A stretch of DNA of 64,000 bases, from contig OX344765.1 of the NCBI GenBank assembly GCA_947034895.1, positions 37,453,001-37,517,000 on the forward strand, in the 5' to 3' direction. How positions within the stretch are numbered: the first letter of the stretch is position 1; every line of letters starts with the position of its first letter. Shown here one piece after another: positions 26,008 through 37,859 of this stretch. The position numbers were made by a program, and so were the translations under genes. The notes beneath the pieces are model-generated. The model was not told the DNA's origin, did not search any database, and was given only the letters and a program-made list of their open reading frames with translations. This stretch comes from Rhytidiadelphus loreus (Eukaryota; Streptophyta; Bryopsida; Hypnales; Hylocomiaceae).

Positions 26008-26257
26008 CACTAAATAGTGAAATTAGGTTGCCTTAACAATTAGGTTGCCTTACTTCAAGAAAATCACTTTACAAGCCAACCAATCAACAAATATGTCTAC
26101 TGTTTTTCCTGTTTGTACACATAGAGGTTCATAAGTCCCACATGCATAAAATTTTAATTCAAAAAAGTAGTAAATTCTTGTAAAGAAACAATACATATTT
26201 ATATAGTGTAGAATGTCGAGAAATTAGTGTGGGGCAACCTAATTTCACTATTTAGTG
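26008..26257. mobile_element. 250-bp MITE with TA target-site duplication and pogo-like ends
   Basis: Both ends carry the same 25-bp terminal inverted repeat, beginning CACTAAATAGTG and continuing AAATTAGGTTGCC. TA flanks the element on both sides (26006-26007 and 26258-26259), as expected for Tc1/mariner/pogo-type insertion. There is no coding capacity. The CACTAA start and the internal AATAGTG match the termini of the two transposase-bearing elements in this window (26811-29666 and 59954-62718), so it may be moved by the same transposase. Confidence 0.85.
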
Positions 26258-27584
26258 TAGGGGACTGCATCTTTGAAAATTCATAGAAAATACACATCAA
26301 GTCTGATTTTTTTTTTCTTTGAAAATTCATGATTTTTCTTTCTATCACCACAAAAATATTAATTTCTTGAAATGGTGCCTCCAAGTATGCTGAATTCCTT
26401 AAACTGACGATTTTGGGTACTTCCACCTTACCAAGTATGACACCTCCAACCGCCAGGAGAATACAAATCAAATAACTTATACAAAACAAAAAACCTCCAA
26501 TTGTCCACAACAAAAATTGTACAACATCAATTTGAAAATTTACAATCCTCGTGAAGAAGACTTGGAGACGAAAGATGGGTGAAGAAACTATCTACCAAGT
26601 TTCAAAGGTGACCACCGCTTTTGAAACATGAAGATTCATTTTGTCTAAATGAGAAATTGAGGACAATTCCAAACTAGCTTGCAAAAGACAATTGAATGTG
26701 GAAATGAAAGGGAAAAAGCGTAGCAATGAGGAAACCCAAACCGAGAGATTGAAAACAAAGTTTTGCTAAAGAGTGCCTTGCTTTGTGTAACCACTTGCTT
26801 ATAGCCACTACATTAAAATTGGTAAATAGTGTTGGGTGATAATTAGTGTTGTTCCTTATTTTTTTACCCCTAACACAATTTTCCAACTTTTGTGTAAATA
26901 GTGTTGGGCACTTAACTGCCGCCGCCAAACTCTGACCTTCCCTAAAAAACTGTAATTTTGCCTCCTTCCATGGAAACCTCATTTTTTATCTTCCCCGTCG
27001 TGAATTTCTAACCCTCCCTAGAGAAGTCCATTTTTGCCTTCCTTCCTCGAGAACTCTTTTTTGGGCTTGCTCCATTGCCCGCCTGCTCTTCTTTTGGCCG
27101 GAGGCAACTTTGGAGAGACTTACCTTGTTTAGTGACCACCTTGGAGTGATTGTGATTTTTTGGGGGGTATACTCCGTGGTTTCCCACCGCAATTTGAATG
27201 CTCCCGGTTCCTGCCGCTTGCTATCAAACTTTCAATGCCTACATCTTTTTATTGAGGTATGCAATTGAACATTGGATGACACCATTGGATTTGTCTTTCT
27301 CTCCTCTATTTCCTTTGAAAAAATCCTTCTTTTTTTTTTACTTTTTTTGTAGCCAACCATGGACCGTGTCCCACTTGCCGTGATTCCTTCTAATACCCCT
27401 CCCCGCCATCTTCAACAGGTTTCCAACCTTGCCACTTGCTGATCTGTTACTTCTTGAATGGTTGAGGATGTCGCCCTTCAAAGCTTGGTTGGCTTGGAAT
27501 CTTGGGTCATTCAAGCATTCTTGGAGCACTTCCGTAGCCAACGCCCCGCCAACCTCGTAAAAGCCAGATGTTGGTGGCAACAAT

Positions 27585-28841
27585 GTGACCAATTCCAAGA
27601 AGATGTTACGAGCCAATTCACTCCACTCTTTTGTGGCCGAAGCCAATTGGGCAAAAGGAGGCGCCATTCTCCAAAAGCCAGACCAGGTTGAGGTAAAAAA
27701 AAGAGCAAATGGGTGTAATATTTGTATCCAATATTACTTGAAAAATTCAACCGCCTCTGCAAATCAAGTGTCAAATTTTCCTCACCTACTTCGTGAATTG
27801 GCTTTTTTCATTCTTGTAGCTTCAGAGTCCATTTTCACAGCCCAATCTCTTGATCCCAAAGACAATATTTTGTTGGTCAACAAAATCACAATAAATTGGG
27901 TCAATCAATTCATGGATAACCACAATATAGTCGTTCTATTCCAACATGGTCGTTTGACTTGCAGCCCTAAAAAAGAGCTTCAAATCGAAATGCAAACCGC
28001 CTACCATTCGGGGGGCTTGCAAAGAGGATTTTCATCCAGAGAATTCGATGAAAATCTCATGAAAAACTTGAATGAAATGCATTTCGTTGTCAATCTTGAC
28101 AACGGCCAAACTTTAGGGTTTAGGGGAGATACAACTATCAAATATGCTGAAGTTGTCTCGGGTGGAGAGTCCATGACAATGGTGGTTTGTATTTTCGGTG
28201 GACGTCGTACCACTATATAAGCTCCTATGCTCATTTTCTCAAATGAAAATAGGAGCTATCCTATCCGGGTTTTGATTGATAATATTCCGGGGGTTTCTTA
28301 TAGAACAGGCCCTAAAGGTTGGATGGACCAAACCATCTTCCCTGAATATTTTTGGGAACCTCGTGCATATCAAGCCAATCTTCATCAACGCATGAAGATC
28401 ATATGACTTGATAATTGTAGTGGCCATACTATGACCCCTAGATTGGCTATTGTCCTAGCTGCCCAAAACACAATTTTCAAATTTCTACCTCCATGTTCTA
28501 CTCACCTTTGCCAACTAGTAGATACATTCCTCATTTCTAAAATCAAAGATGCATGGATAAGACAGTGGGAAGCCAAGAAAATTGAGTCAGGGAAGTTGAC
28601 AAATTCTGGGAAACGTTTTTTTCTACAATTGGCTGCTGATAGTGTAGAAGATGTTAATGGAGAGGTGGATTGTGACAACATCTCCTATGCTAGAAAAACA
28701 ATGATTCGTTGTGGCTTGGCATTAGAACTTGATGGATTTTGGAGTGTAGGACAATTGTTTCCACATCTCCAAGAGATTATTGCAAAACATTTGCAATACT
28801 TCCAAGGGCAAGAAGTGCCCAATTTCAATAGGGAAGTTTAG
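27585..28841 (+). pseudogene. Broken pogo-type DDE transposase (copy A)
   Basis: Similar throughout to the copy B transposase, e.g. LTNSGKRFFLQLAADSVEDV and LPPCSTHLCQ. It carries a TAA at 28218-28220 and a TGA at 28404-28406, the latter where copy B has Trp in VWVDNC. The first catalytic Asp of the NxDET motif is Asn here (NLNEMHF against NIDETHF in copy B). About 15 residues present in copy B before SGKLTN are missing. The N-terminal DNA-binding part upstream of 27585 is also frame-broken. It cannot encode an active enzyme; the copy B comparison makes the identification secure. Confidence 0.88.
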
Positions 28842-29254
28842 AAATCCTTTTTGATATTTTAATAATTTTTTTCCTTTAATTATTGGCCTACAACTAGAAT
28901 TTTTATGTTTATTTTATTGTTGCTATATTTAGCAACTTATACATACACTATGAAAAGTTTCAACTTTTTATTGTTCATTTCAGCATTTTCATTTGTTCAT
29001 TTCAACATTTTCATTGTTCATTTCAGCATTTCAATGTTCATTTCAGCATTTTCATTTTACGTTTCAGCATTTTCATTGTTCATTTCAGCATTTCAATGTT
29101 CATTTCAACATTTCAATGTTCATTTCTGCATTTCAATGTTCATTTCTGCATTTCAATGTTTATTTCTGCATTTCATTGTTCATTTAAGCATCTCATAGTC
29201 TATTTCAGCATTTCATAGTCTATTTCAACATTTCATTGTCTATTTCAGCATTTC

Positions 29255-29452
29255 ATTGTAATTCAACATTTCATTGTAATTCAACATTTCATTGTAATTC
29301 AACATTTCATTGTAATTCAACATTTCATTGTAATTCAACATTTCATTGTAATTCAACATTTCATTGTAATTCAACATTTCATTGTAATTCAACATTTCAT
29401 TGTAATTCAACATTTCATTGTAATTCAACATTTCATTGTAATTCAACATTTC
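29255..29452. repeat. Eleven exact copies of an 18-bp tandem repeat
   Basis: The unit ATTGTAATTCAACATTTC is repeated 11 times without change, inside copy A near its right end. The preceding 28970-29250 is a looser array of related ~20-bp units (TTCATTTCAGCATTTCAATG type). Exactness suggests recent expansion. The ORFs it opens on both strands (FHCNST / MLNYNE repeats) are by-products. Confidence 0.95.
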
Positions 29453-29729
29453 ATACACCGTTTTTTCTTGTATATTCTAACTTCTATATTTTGTTCCCAC
29501 CTAACACTAAATGCACTCTCGTAAAAATGTTGAAATGACCAAATTTTACTATAGAGCTAAAATAGTGTTAGAATGGATAAATAATGTTCTAACACTAACC
29601 TTGCAAATCACAATTAGTGTTGTCTTTGTCAATTAGTGTAGCCAACACTATTTACCAATTTTAGTGTAGTCCTATCTTTGTATTTGGCAGAGTACATGAA
29701 TTCCATGAAATTCATACAATCATATAAAG

Positions 29730-30090
29730 CTTGGGGAGATCACATAGTGTATATATAACAAACCATGTGTGTTTAGGTGAATTTTTGACCCCCTATTTAC
29801 TTTTTGATAAACTATAATTTCAACCTAAAATTTTGAGTTTTATTTAATAATTACTAAAGGTTTCTAAATTGCCGGAAATTCCCAACTCAAATAACATATG
29901 AAATGATTTCTAGAATAGGTTGAAAAATGAATTGAAATGGCATGTTTTTCAACTCAAATATTTATAGAGAATACATTTAGATGACCATTGCATCATTATT
30001 CAAGAAAAATGAATTTTCAATAGACAATTATTTTTAACAATTTTTTGTTCATTTTTTAAACAATTTTTCTTATATAATATAAGAATGTGA
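29730..30090 (-). repeat. Dispersed repeat, copy 2 (inverted relative to 15282-15590)
   Basis: This is the inverted partner of 15282-15590 with the same conserved blocks. It directly follows the right end of pogo copy A. Boundaries are approximate. Confidence 0.7.
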
Positions 30091-30169
30091 GAGTTATTTT
30101 AAAAAAAAACTGTTCCTCCATAGTGTCAAGTGGAAAAGGACCTTAAGGCCACTATTATTGAAAATCAAA

Positions 30170-30586
30170 ACGGTAAGGAGGCTCTTAAAGCGTGCACTTA
30201 AGGGCTGGTTTGCCTTTTTCATGTCATTTCTTGTATGAGATTATTTTTAGCTCATTTTTCAGACAAAGAAAAATAGATTTTGATTGTAATCCAAGTTGTT
30301 TTGTATTTTTTGAAGCATTTTTGAATTACTTATGAATTTTCAAACAAGATGAGTCATAGGTCCCTATTTCTAACCATAGGTCTTCCATAAATCGTTCACT
30401 TACAGCTTTTAGAGAGAAATGGGGAAAGCAAAGCGAATGATTGGCTCTTACAATAAATAATATTTTTTTTATTGATCCATTCAATGACAGTAGAAGGTCC
30501 ATTTGAAGACTACCTCAAGTCCATTACATGTGAGTCTACATGAGCGGTTCTAAATGACCCTCCAACATTCGAGCCTCCTACCTTAG
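30170..30586. mobile_element. Member of a ~420-bp MITE-like family (diverged left end)
   Basis: The right end reads GAGCCTCCTACCTTAG, the complement of the CTAAGGTAGGAGGCTC terminus of the better-kept copy at 31992-32411. The left end is a diverged GGTAAGGAGGCTC. Internal sequence matches that copy in the same orientation (TTTTTGAAGCATTTTTGAAT, TCATAGGTCCCTATTT, AGGTCTTCCATAAA). No ORF. Confidence 0.7.
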
Positions 30587-30668
30587 ATTACTTTGTATGT
30601 GTTCACTCTTGATGTCAACCTCACTCTACTCACCACTTGCTTGACTTCTATCTAATGAACTACGTCAA

Positions 30669-31756
30669 GGTGAATTGACCCCCTCGCTCGTCCCCCAAGT
30701 CAGTCCAAGGGGTGCAAGTAAAAAAAAGACCCCCTATTCCATCTATTCCATCCAAATGGCATAATCATCTCTCCTTGACTTTTTCCCCTGATTGGAAGGA
30801 CATTTGGCACAAGGCTAGATCGCAAAAGGATGCGGCTTTTATGTGGTCCGTTTGGCATAAAGCAGTGGCGGTACACTCGTGGCGAGCACGCATCTCACCC
30901 GGCATTGATACCACTTGTAATTGTTGTCTAGACGACAGTGAAGAGACTCCGACGCACCGATTTTTTTCTTGCCCAAGAGCCCAAGAAGTATAGGACTATA
31001 CTTTGTCGATTATCTACTCACTCCAAGACGTCACCCTTTCTTCTGGACCATGCGTTCACCTCGACTTCTCACAATGTGTGTTTGGGTCCTCTCCTCCGAG
31101 AAGTTTCCTTAACTTCTACACTATCTGGTCTCTACTCCGAGGTTCGGCGCTCTGGATCATTTGGATATCTCGCAATAACAAGGTGTTTGCTCAGACCCAA
31201 TGGCCTCGGGAACTTGTCCAAAGTACTCTTTGGAATGCCTTGCTTGATTTCGGTCGAGCTGCGCAAATTAAAGCTAGGAGTGCTTCTCAGTAGCGTCTTC
31301 AAGCAACTGTGGAGATTTGGGAGCGGTTTAATCAGATTTGGCTTCGTTCTCCCGTCCTTGCTCATCGGCATGACACTCATACTATTTGGAACGCTAAGGG
31401 CCCTCCCCTTTGCGCTCTTAGTTAGTGGTTTTTGTTTAGTTTTTGTTGTTGCTCCGTGAACCCTTCTCCTGGGTTCCTTCTCTTTGTTCTTTTGCTTTTA
31501 TCTCTTCATTGACCAGCCCTTTGTGGTTTGGATGTTGTTCTATTCCGTGTTTTTTTTAATGCAATGGATCCGCTCATTTGTTAAAAAAAAAAAAAGACCC
31601 CCTATTTTGTGCCCTAAAAATGTATGTTCTACACATGTCCTAGCTAATTTGGGGCCTGTGATTGCAAATATGAATTCAAAAATTGCAAATTTTGTCATGC
31701 GTGGGAATTTTTTTTTAGAGTTTTCCTTCGGGGATGAGCGAGGGGGTCATTTCACC
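30669..31756. mobile_element. MITE interrupted by a LINE insertion
   Basis: A 27-bp terminal inverted repeat with two mismatches (GGTGAAWTGACCCCCTCGCT continuing CRTCCCC) marks both ends. Without the inserted LINE (30739-31606, including one duplication copy) the element is about 220 bp. I could not settle its target-site duplication, so the superfamily is open. Confidence 0.75.
30739..31595 (+). mobile_element. 5'-truncated non-LTR retrotransposon (LINE) with RT zinc-binding domain
   Basis: Encodes the C-terminal end of a plant LINE polyprotein: an RT-associated zinc-binding region (CNCCLDDSEETPTHRFFSC) preceded by FMWSVWHKAVAVHSWRAR and followed by LWIIWISRNNKVF. It has TAG at 30991-30993, where Trp is expected after CPRAQEV, and another TAG after SASQ. 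A 3' UTR and a 13-nt poly(A) (31583-31595) follow. The duplication AAAAAAAAGACCCCCTATT (30720-30738) recurs as poly(A) plus GACCCCCTATT ending at 31606. Truncation at the 5' end is the usual outcome of target-primed reverse transcription. Confidence 0.92.
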
Positions 31757-31991
31757 CCGGCCAATGAACCACATCTTATAGAAATTCTTGCAAATAAAAT
31801 TAGACGTATTCTTGTTAGCAGTAACATCTTCATCATCATGCCATTCATCTTCGCCATTTTTCTTAAATAACCTATATATATAGTTTTGCTAGAGTGCCCT
31901 CTCATTGAGCTCCATAGATGTGTGTTTGTTTACTTCCATGTTCAGGGTGCCAAACAAGACTAGCAGGACAAGTTTGACAAGCAAAGAGCAA

Positions 31992-32411
31992 CTAAGGTAG
32001 GAGGCTCTGAAATGGCTCATCTAAGGGCTGATCCACCTTTTTCATGTATTTTCTTAAATAAAAATATTTTTAGCTCATCATTTTTCAGACAAAGAGAAAT
32101 AGAAGAGGAATCTAAGCCAAGTGGTTTCATATTTTTTGAAGCATTTTTGAATTATTTATGGATTTTCAAAGGAGTTGTGTCATAGGTCCCTATTTATGTC
32201 CCTAGGTCTTCCATAAACCGTTCACTTGCAACTTCTAAAGAAAAATGGGAAAGCAAAAAAGAATGCTTGGCTTTTGTAATTAATAATGCTTTTTTCCTTG
32301 ATTCATTCAATGACTAAGGAGCTCAATTTATGAACTACCATTTGTCCATTTCAAAGCCATTTATAGGGTCCATTCTTAATGTCCGCTCCATTTCAGAGCC
32401 TCCTACCTTAG
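31992..32411. mobile_element. 420-bp MITE with 24-bp perfect TIR
   Basis: Both ends read CTAAGGTAGGAGGCTCTGAA then ATGG, perfect over 24 bp. No ORF. Related to 30170-30586 (same orientation) and to a region near 35930-36290 (opposite orientation). The target-site duplication is unclear, so no superfamily is assigned. Confidence 0.85.
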
Positions 32412-35400
32412 AACGAGCTGAACATTGAAAGCAGAAACAACGCAAAGCAGAAAGAAGAACTAAATAATTCAACGTCAAGAACTAAGATGGCAACGTGCAA
32501 GAATTTGCTGCTCGGCATCCTACTTGCCATATTAACCCACCCGACTTTTCTTTGGAGAATCTAGTCAATCAAATCACATGGATGGAATTGCAAAAAGATT
32601 GATAGGGTAATACTTGTTTTCCAAGGCAATTTTTTGACCTCATGCCAAATTTTGGATTGATCATTCATATATGAATAATATCATCTGAGGTAGTAATTTG
32701 TAACATATGAGCTCTAATATACCTGATGTCCCTATCGAATAAACAAGTCAGAATATTAAAAAGTTAATTTCCTTACAATGGCAAAATTCTTCAACTTTGG
32801 CAGAGGGTGTGGTCTGAAATGAAACTGATCAAGCATCTCTTAGGTGTCTCATTGTTTGGTCAAATGATGTTGTGCCTTAGATAGACATGCAAATTAACCC
32901 CTAAGCAATCCAACGTCCAATTTCTGGACGATGAATGTTCATCCTAAGTACAAATGAGAGTTCAGTCTTGGGTTTTCCTCATTATGCTTGGATGAAAGTC
33001 ATCCTAATTTGTAGAGATACTTTTCAAGTTGTTGTCCTATCTAATTGGATTTGGTGTTAGGAGAGTACATATTTTTCTAAAATTACAAATGTGGAAGAAA
33101 GTCAAGTGGTTGACCGAGCCCAAATTGCATTGACTTTAGCTCAAACTGAATTTGCAAAAATCAGGTCATAGGTTAAAAAAAATCACCATGTCAAGAGAAC
33201 CTCATTTCAAATCCATTCCAACAAGTATTACTCAAAAAATGATAATATTTTTTTTGGTAATTGAATTTAGAAAGAATTTATAATTTTTCCTTTCAAAGTT
33301 TATAAAAAAAACATTGGTGATAGCATTGTTGAATCTAACCATACAAATGGAATCTACAACTTTCATTTGTATATGAATTCCGAAATATTCTTTCAAATAA
33401 TACTTTATGATGATTTTTCTGAAATCATGAATTCTGGAGAAGGATCTAGACATTTAGGGGTTAATATGTAATTGGCAATTCAATTCATTCTCAACATTTT
33501 GCACCACTAAATGATGATTTATAACACTACGTTCCTAAATCATATGATTGATTTCCATCCTTAGCTAGCTAGCTAATCATTTCCATCTTTGCTTGGAGGT
33601 ATGTCGTGCCATTTGTATGGAATTGCGTCAATTAGCAAAATTGAAGTTCATTGCTATTAATGTCTAAATTTTTTTCTGTTTAGAGGCCCAAAATTGCTTC
33701 AAAATATTAGTCTTCAAAGCAAGACTAAAATCATCATCTATATTTATTTTTTAACAAACTCAAATGTAGGATCCTTTAGTTAACTTCTTAGAGTACATCT
33801 TCTTAAAATTTTAGATTAAGAACCTCTACCAATTGTAAGATCACGATGTTTGGAAAGCAATAGGCTGCCTATTTTCAAGTGACCTAAATTCATTGTTCAT
33901 CTTTTTGAACAATGAACAATACCATTTCTTCTAGCAAACCCAACTATCCTCACAAAATTGACAAAAACAAAGAAAAATGTGGCCATCCTTTTTCTTTTTT
34001 CCTTGACACTAACTTTGCAACAACTATTTGGTTAATGAGGAACATATTCTATTATGTTACTAGAGTGCTAATTTTGTAAAAATATATCCATCCATTAAGT
34101 TAGGTTGTTTGTTTGTTATGTTGAGATCTCTTAGACTATGCGTCCCCTAATTGCATTTTCAATACCATTTGAAAGCTCTCAGCGAGGAAGGGTGCATGGG
34201 CTTATTTTCTGACGTTTGGACCTACAACGTGAAAGTTATTGAAGTTTGAAGTTTTATGAATAAGAAAATTAAAAAATTAAATTTTCTTTTGACTATAGCA
34301 ACAACAACATAGGGCACACTAGTGAAGGTGAAAGTAGATTACACCATTTCTGGGGCTATGTTTTCATGTATAGACAACCATTGTCAATATAAATGTAAGT
34401 TTTTTTTTTTTTTTCTAAAACAAGATTGCAAATATTGTAAATGCATTTCTAATGCATCAACTACTTTAGCATCGTCTATATATAGTCCACATGATTTCTA
34501 AGTGTATTTAATTTTCTAGTTGCTTTGAATGTGTTTGCATCAAAGGCTCGATCAAAGGTTGGTTAAAGTTTCCTCATTGAGGTGTTATTGACTTCTCCAA
34601 TAAAGAAGATGTCAAAATGATGAACCATAAAAAGATGCTTTTTTAATGTATTTTGGCAACTTGTACCTCCTTGCTTTAAATCTAAATTTTAACCCCCAAA
34701 ATGATATTATTTGAATTTGAGTTCAACTAATGTAATGATGTCAACTAAGTCTCACTTCTATTCTAACTTGAGATTTCAAGAAAATTATAAAATTAAACTA
34801 ATTACAACTATTTGAATTTTGGACCTACAACTATGGTAGTAGTCAAAAGTTATGAAATTGTTGGGTCTTAAAGCTACTCTTTGGGCATATGTTGTGTGAA
34901 AATTTCAAAGAAGAAAACAAATTCCATTCATAGTAAGATGCCCAAAATTACTATGTTGCCAAAAAACACAATTTAGTCCTTTAGGGATTAAACAAATGAA
35001 ATGGAATTTCATTGCATAGGAGTAAGGTGGAGGTACCATTAGCTAATCATTTAAGCAAATTTGGAACAAATGGTGAATAGTATGAGGTAGTGGAAATGTT
35101 TCTCATGTAGGAAGATAGGAAATATGGAGATTGAAATTTTTTCAGAATTTAATTCCTTGAATTGATATTACTATGAATTTTGGGAACCAAAAAGTGCACT
35201 TCACCAATAGTCAATGTCTAAAATCTTCCAATTTTGATCCTTCGAGAACTACTTTCCCACTCACTACTTCCTACTTTCTTGCTCACTAATTTGGGATATG
35301 TGTCATAGTCTTATCAGTCCCAACCTTGAAAATGACTAAAAAAAACATTCCAAATTTAGGTTAGAAATTTGTTTCAAACTTGGTTGGAAATATTGCACCC

Positions 35401-35929
35401 TACATATTGGGAGTATTGGGTGTCGTTGACAATTGGTACCTCTACCTTGTAAGTTCAAATGTGCCTACCATCATTTTTTTTTCATTTTTTATGAAGTGCC
35501 AAAGTGGTGATATAAAATGTTATAGTAGTGCTCCAAATTTCAACATTCATCCATATATTGGATAGAAAAGATCACATTAGTACATATCACATCATATTCC
35601 TAATCTATTTTCATCTACAATTTGGTGATTTCATCTAATATTTTTTTCACCTTTTTTTACCCAAATTATTATTTTTGGATGCAATTTGGCACTATTTCAC
35701 ACACACACCACAAAAAAAGAAAGCACTTGTGCCAAACACAAGTGTCTTGGCAAGAAGAAAGATGCTATAGTAAGTGGCTCAAAAAAGCCACCCTCTTCTT
35801 CAAATAGCTCGAATACTCAGTGATTCTAAATTGGATTGCCAACAATGTGAGAGCATAATTGAGACTTGACATATATTGCTTCATACTTCTCCAATGGTTG
35901 GAATAAGAGCTAGGGAAGGTCCATTTCAA
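32412..35929. other. AT-rich intergenic DNA, no gene recognised
   Basis: No family-recognisable ORF, RNA gene or transposon terminus was found in this 3.5-kb stretch, only homopolymer runs (for example T at ~34401-34415). Confidence 0.35.
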
Positions 35930-36290
35930 AGCCAAGGTGTATCCACTTAATTTTTCTAAATGAGAGTTGGTTGCCCAATTGCCTTGTTACAAATGTTAGA
36001 AGACTATAAAGTTTGTTTAAGTTTAGTAAAGATCGCACTTAAGAACCTCTTGTAATACTTTTTGAATGTGGTAGTGCTTGTTTTGGGTCAAGAATAGGTA
36101 CCTATGACAAAATCCTTTGAAAATTCATAAGTAATTCATAAATGCTCCGATAAACATGAAACCACTTGTGTTAGATTCCGCATCAATTCTTCTTCAAGTG
36201 GAAAATAAGGGAAATATTATCAGGCATCTGAAAACCATCAAAAAGGCCCAACAGCCTTGAAAGGGTCGCTTTTTGAGCCACCTGCCTTAG
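35930..36290 (-). repeat. Inverted, diverged relative of the 31992-32411 MITE
   Basis: On the minus strand the right end reads CTAAGGCAGGTGGCTC, and the interior repeats the ATTTATG / TTTTCAAAGGA and CATAGG blocks of the 31992 copy. The other end is diverged (CTAGGGAAGG then CCATTTCAAAGCC), so the left boundary is approximate. Confidence 0.55.
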
Positions 36291-36989
36291 TTTACCTTTA
36301 GGAAACTGTCCTCATCCACACTTTAGTCCACATATAAAATTATATTCTTCTTCACGTGGGGCGCATGATTTTTTGTCAGAGGATTTGTGCCAATGCATCT
36401 GGCTCCCTCGAAATATCCACCTTTGGCTGGGGAGGGCACGTAGGGCTCTACTATTGCTCTACAGTTCCTTGATAGCCCCATTTCATTATTGCCACTCCTT
36501 GCAACAGCTGCCCCACCCTCGGCTCGAGCTCCCGACCGGCCTTCAACACCGCCCGTGCTCTATTTTTTGATGTCTGCGCAAACCATTTCGCATGTACACC
36601 CCTGGCGCAACTTGACATTTTCACTAGAAACTCTCAAATCCGTTACAATTTCGTCTCTAGGCTTTTACCCATTGAGCATTTTCCACACATAGGAAGAATT
36701 TGACAAAATTTGGGAGATTTGTGGCCAGAATCACATGCTGAGGAGCACATTCAAGCTTTCTAATGCTACAGCAACAGTAGTAGCAATTGCCTGAGGAGTC
36801 CGATTCCAGTAATAGAAGTCGATTTCTTGCCAAGAATTTCAGTAATGGACGTGTACAGAAGTTAGAATAGGGCTTGTAATCATGTCGAAACTGTGCTTCA
36901 TTGTAAGGCTTTTTGCGGTGGAGGTTCAATGGGGTATTCGGCGCTCTCACATGGCATCATACCCAGTTTGTATGGAGCTTCTCCCACTT

Positions 36990-37066
36990 TGATTTAGTAG
37001 GTCATACAGCCAGTCTGTCTCAGACTCCAGATGAGTTTTCTCTTCTTGCAGCTCGGATTTCTCGGC
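36990..37066 (-). pseudogene. Possible relic exon of a bHLH-type leucine-zipper segment
   Basis: On the minus strand AEKSELQEEKTHLESETDWLY resembles the zipper following the bHLH domain of ILR3-like plant transcription factors (AEKxELxxEKxxLKxxK pattern, from memory). The sequence just before it, TTTCTGCG, looks like a damaged acceptor. No basic helix-loop-helix exon was found upstream. At ~25 residues, chance similarity is quite possible. The surrounding 36300-37500 is GC-richer than its flanks and otherwise unassigned. Confidence 0.2.
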
Positions 37067-37859
37067 GCAGAAAGTACGTTCAATTTTATTAATTAAACAG
37101 AAGTCAGGACTTGACACCCGTGTCAATGCACGAGACACACAGGCATTCAAGTAGACAGAAAGGATTAAGTTAAAGCCCCAGCATCTACAACTTTTCTGCT
37201 CTTGCTCTCTCTGCGTCCTTTTCTTATCTGTTTGTGGGCAGTTCTTGATCTATGGCGTCTCCGAAGCTACGTCCTGTGAGCTTATGCACAGAAGGAGGAT
37301 AAGACGAGGCACTGCTCTTGTGCATGTGACGTTGTTCTTGCCTGTGGAGTTCTGCTGTGCTGCGTCATTTCGTTGATACAGTGTCTTACAAGCGAGAGAG
37401 ACGACCAGATGCTCTTGGATCCTCTCAAGGCAGTAAGGTATGTGCATTGAAATGAGTTCCAAGTGTGAGTTTGAGCGTGGTTCCCTGTATTAGACCACTT
37501 TCGATTTGGTTGGGTTTTGGTAGCACTTGAACAAGCATTTCAACAAGTCTTCAGGTGTGCGTTTGGGGACACCGTGTGAGTGAATTTTCCATCTTGGAAG
37601 TGTTGTTATTGGTGTTCCTAGTTTGGATAGACTCTTGTGGGTTTCACTCATGTGTTTTGGCTCTTTAGTTGTGTTGCAATTAGGTTAAGTAGCGTACAAT
37701 AGACTTTTGCTTGTAGTTGTACAACAATAGCAAGGGCAATATTTGAAGTTATTACATGCTTTTTTCCTACTTTGGAGGGTTGTGAGTTCCCATATGGAAA
37801 CCTGTTAGAACCCGCCGTTCACAAGCTGCGCTTACTTGGTCAAGCGAATGCTAGGTCAC

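Larger units (their letters stand above)
26811..29666 (+). mobile_element. pogo-type (Tc1/mariner superfamily) DNA transposon, copy A, decayed
   Basis: The ends form a 25-bp TIR with one mismatch: CAYTAAAATTGGTAAATAGT followed by GTTGG. TA duplications stand at 26809-26810 and 29667-29668. The element is 2856 bp, codes on the plus strand for a broken DDE transposase (27585-28841), and has simple-sequence repeats before its right end. It is related to copy B at 59954-62718 by transposase similarity and by the CACTAA...AATAGTGTTGG terminal pattern. Confidence 0.92.

Noticed and set aside
29005..29455. CRISPR-like array
   Set aside because: Repeats are contiguous with no unique spacers, in plant nuclear DNA.
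29236..29538. Repeat proteins FHCNST (plus) and MLNYNE (minus)
   Set aside because: Products of the 18-bp tandem array, with no promoter, homology or context.
30178..32320. Similar ~310-bp sequences flanking the LINE, taken first as LTRs
   Set aside because: Each copy is bounded by its own inverted CTAAGGTAGGAGGCTC ends, so they are two members of a MITE family.
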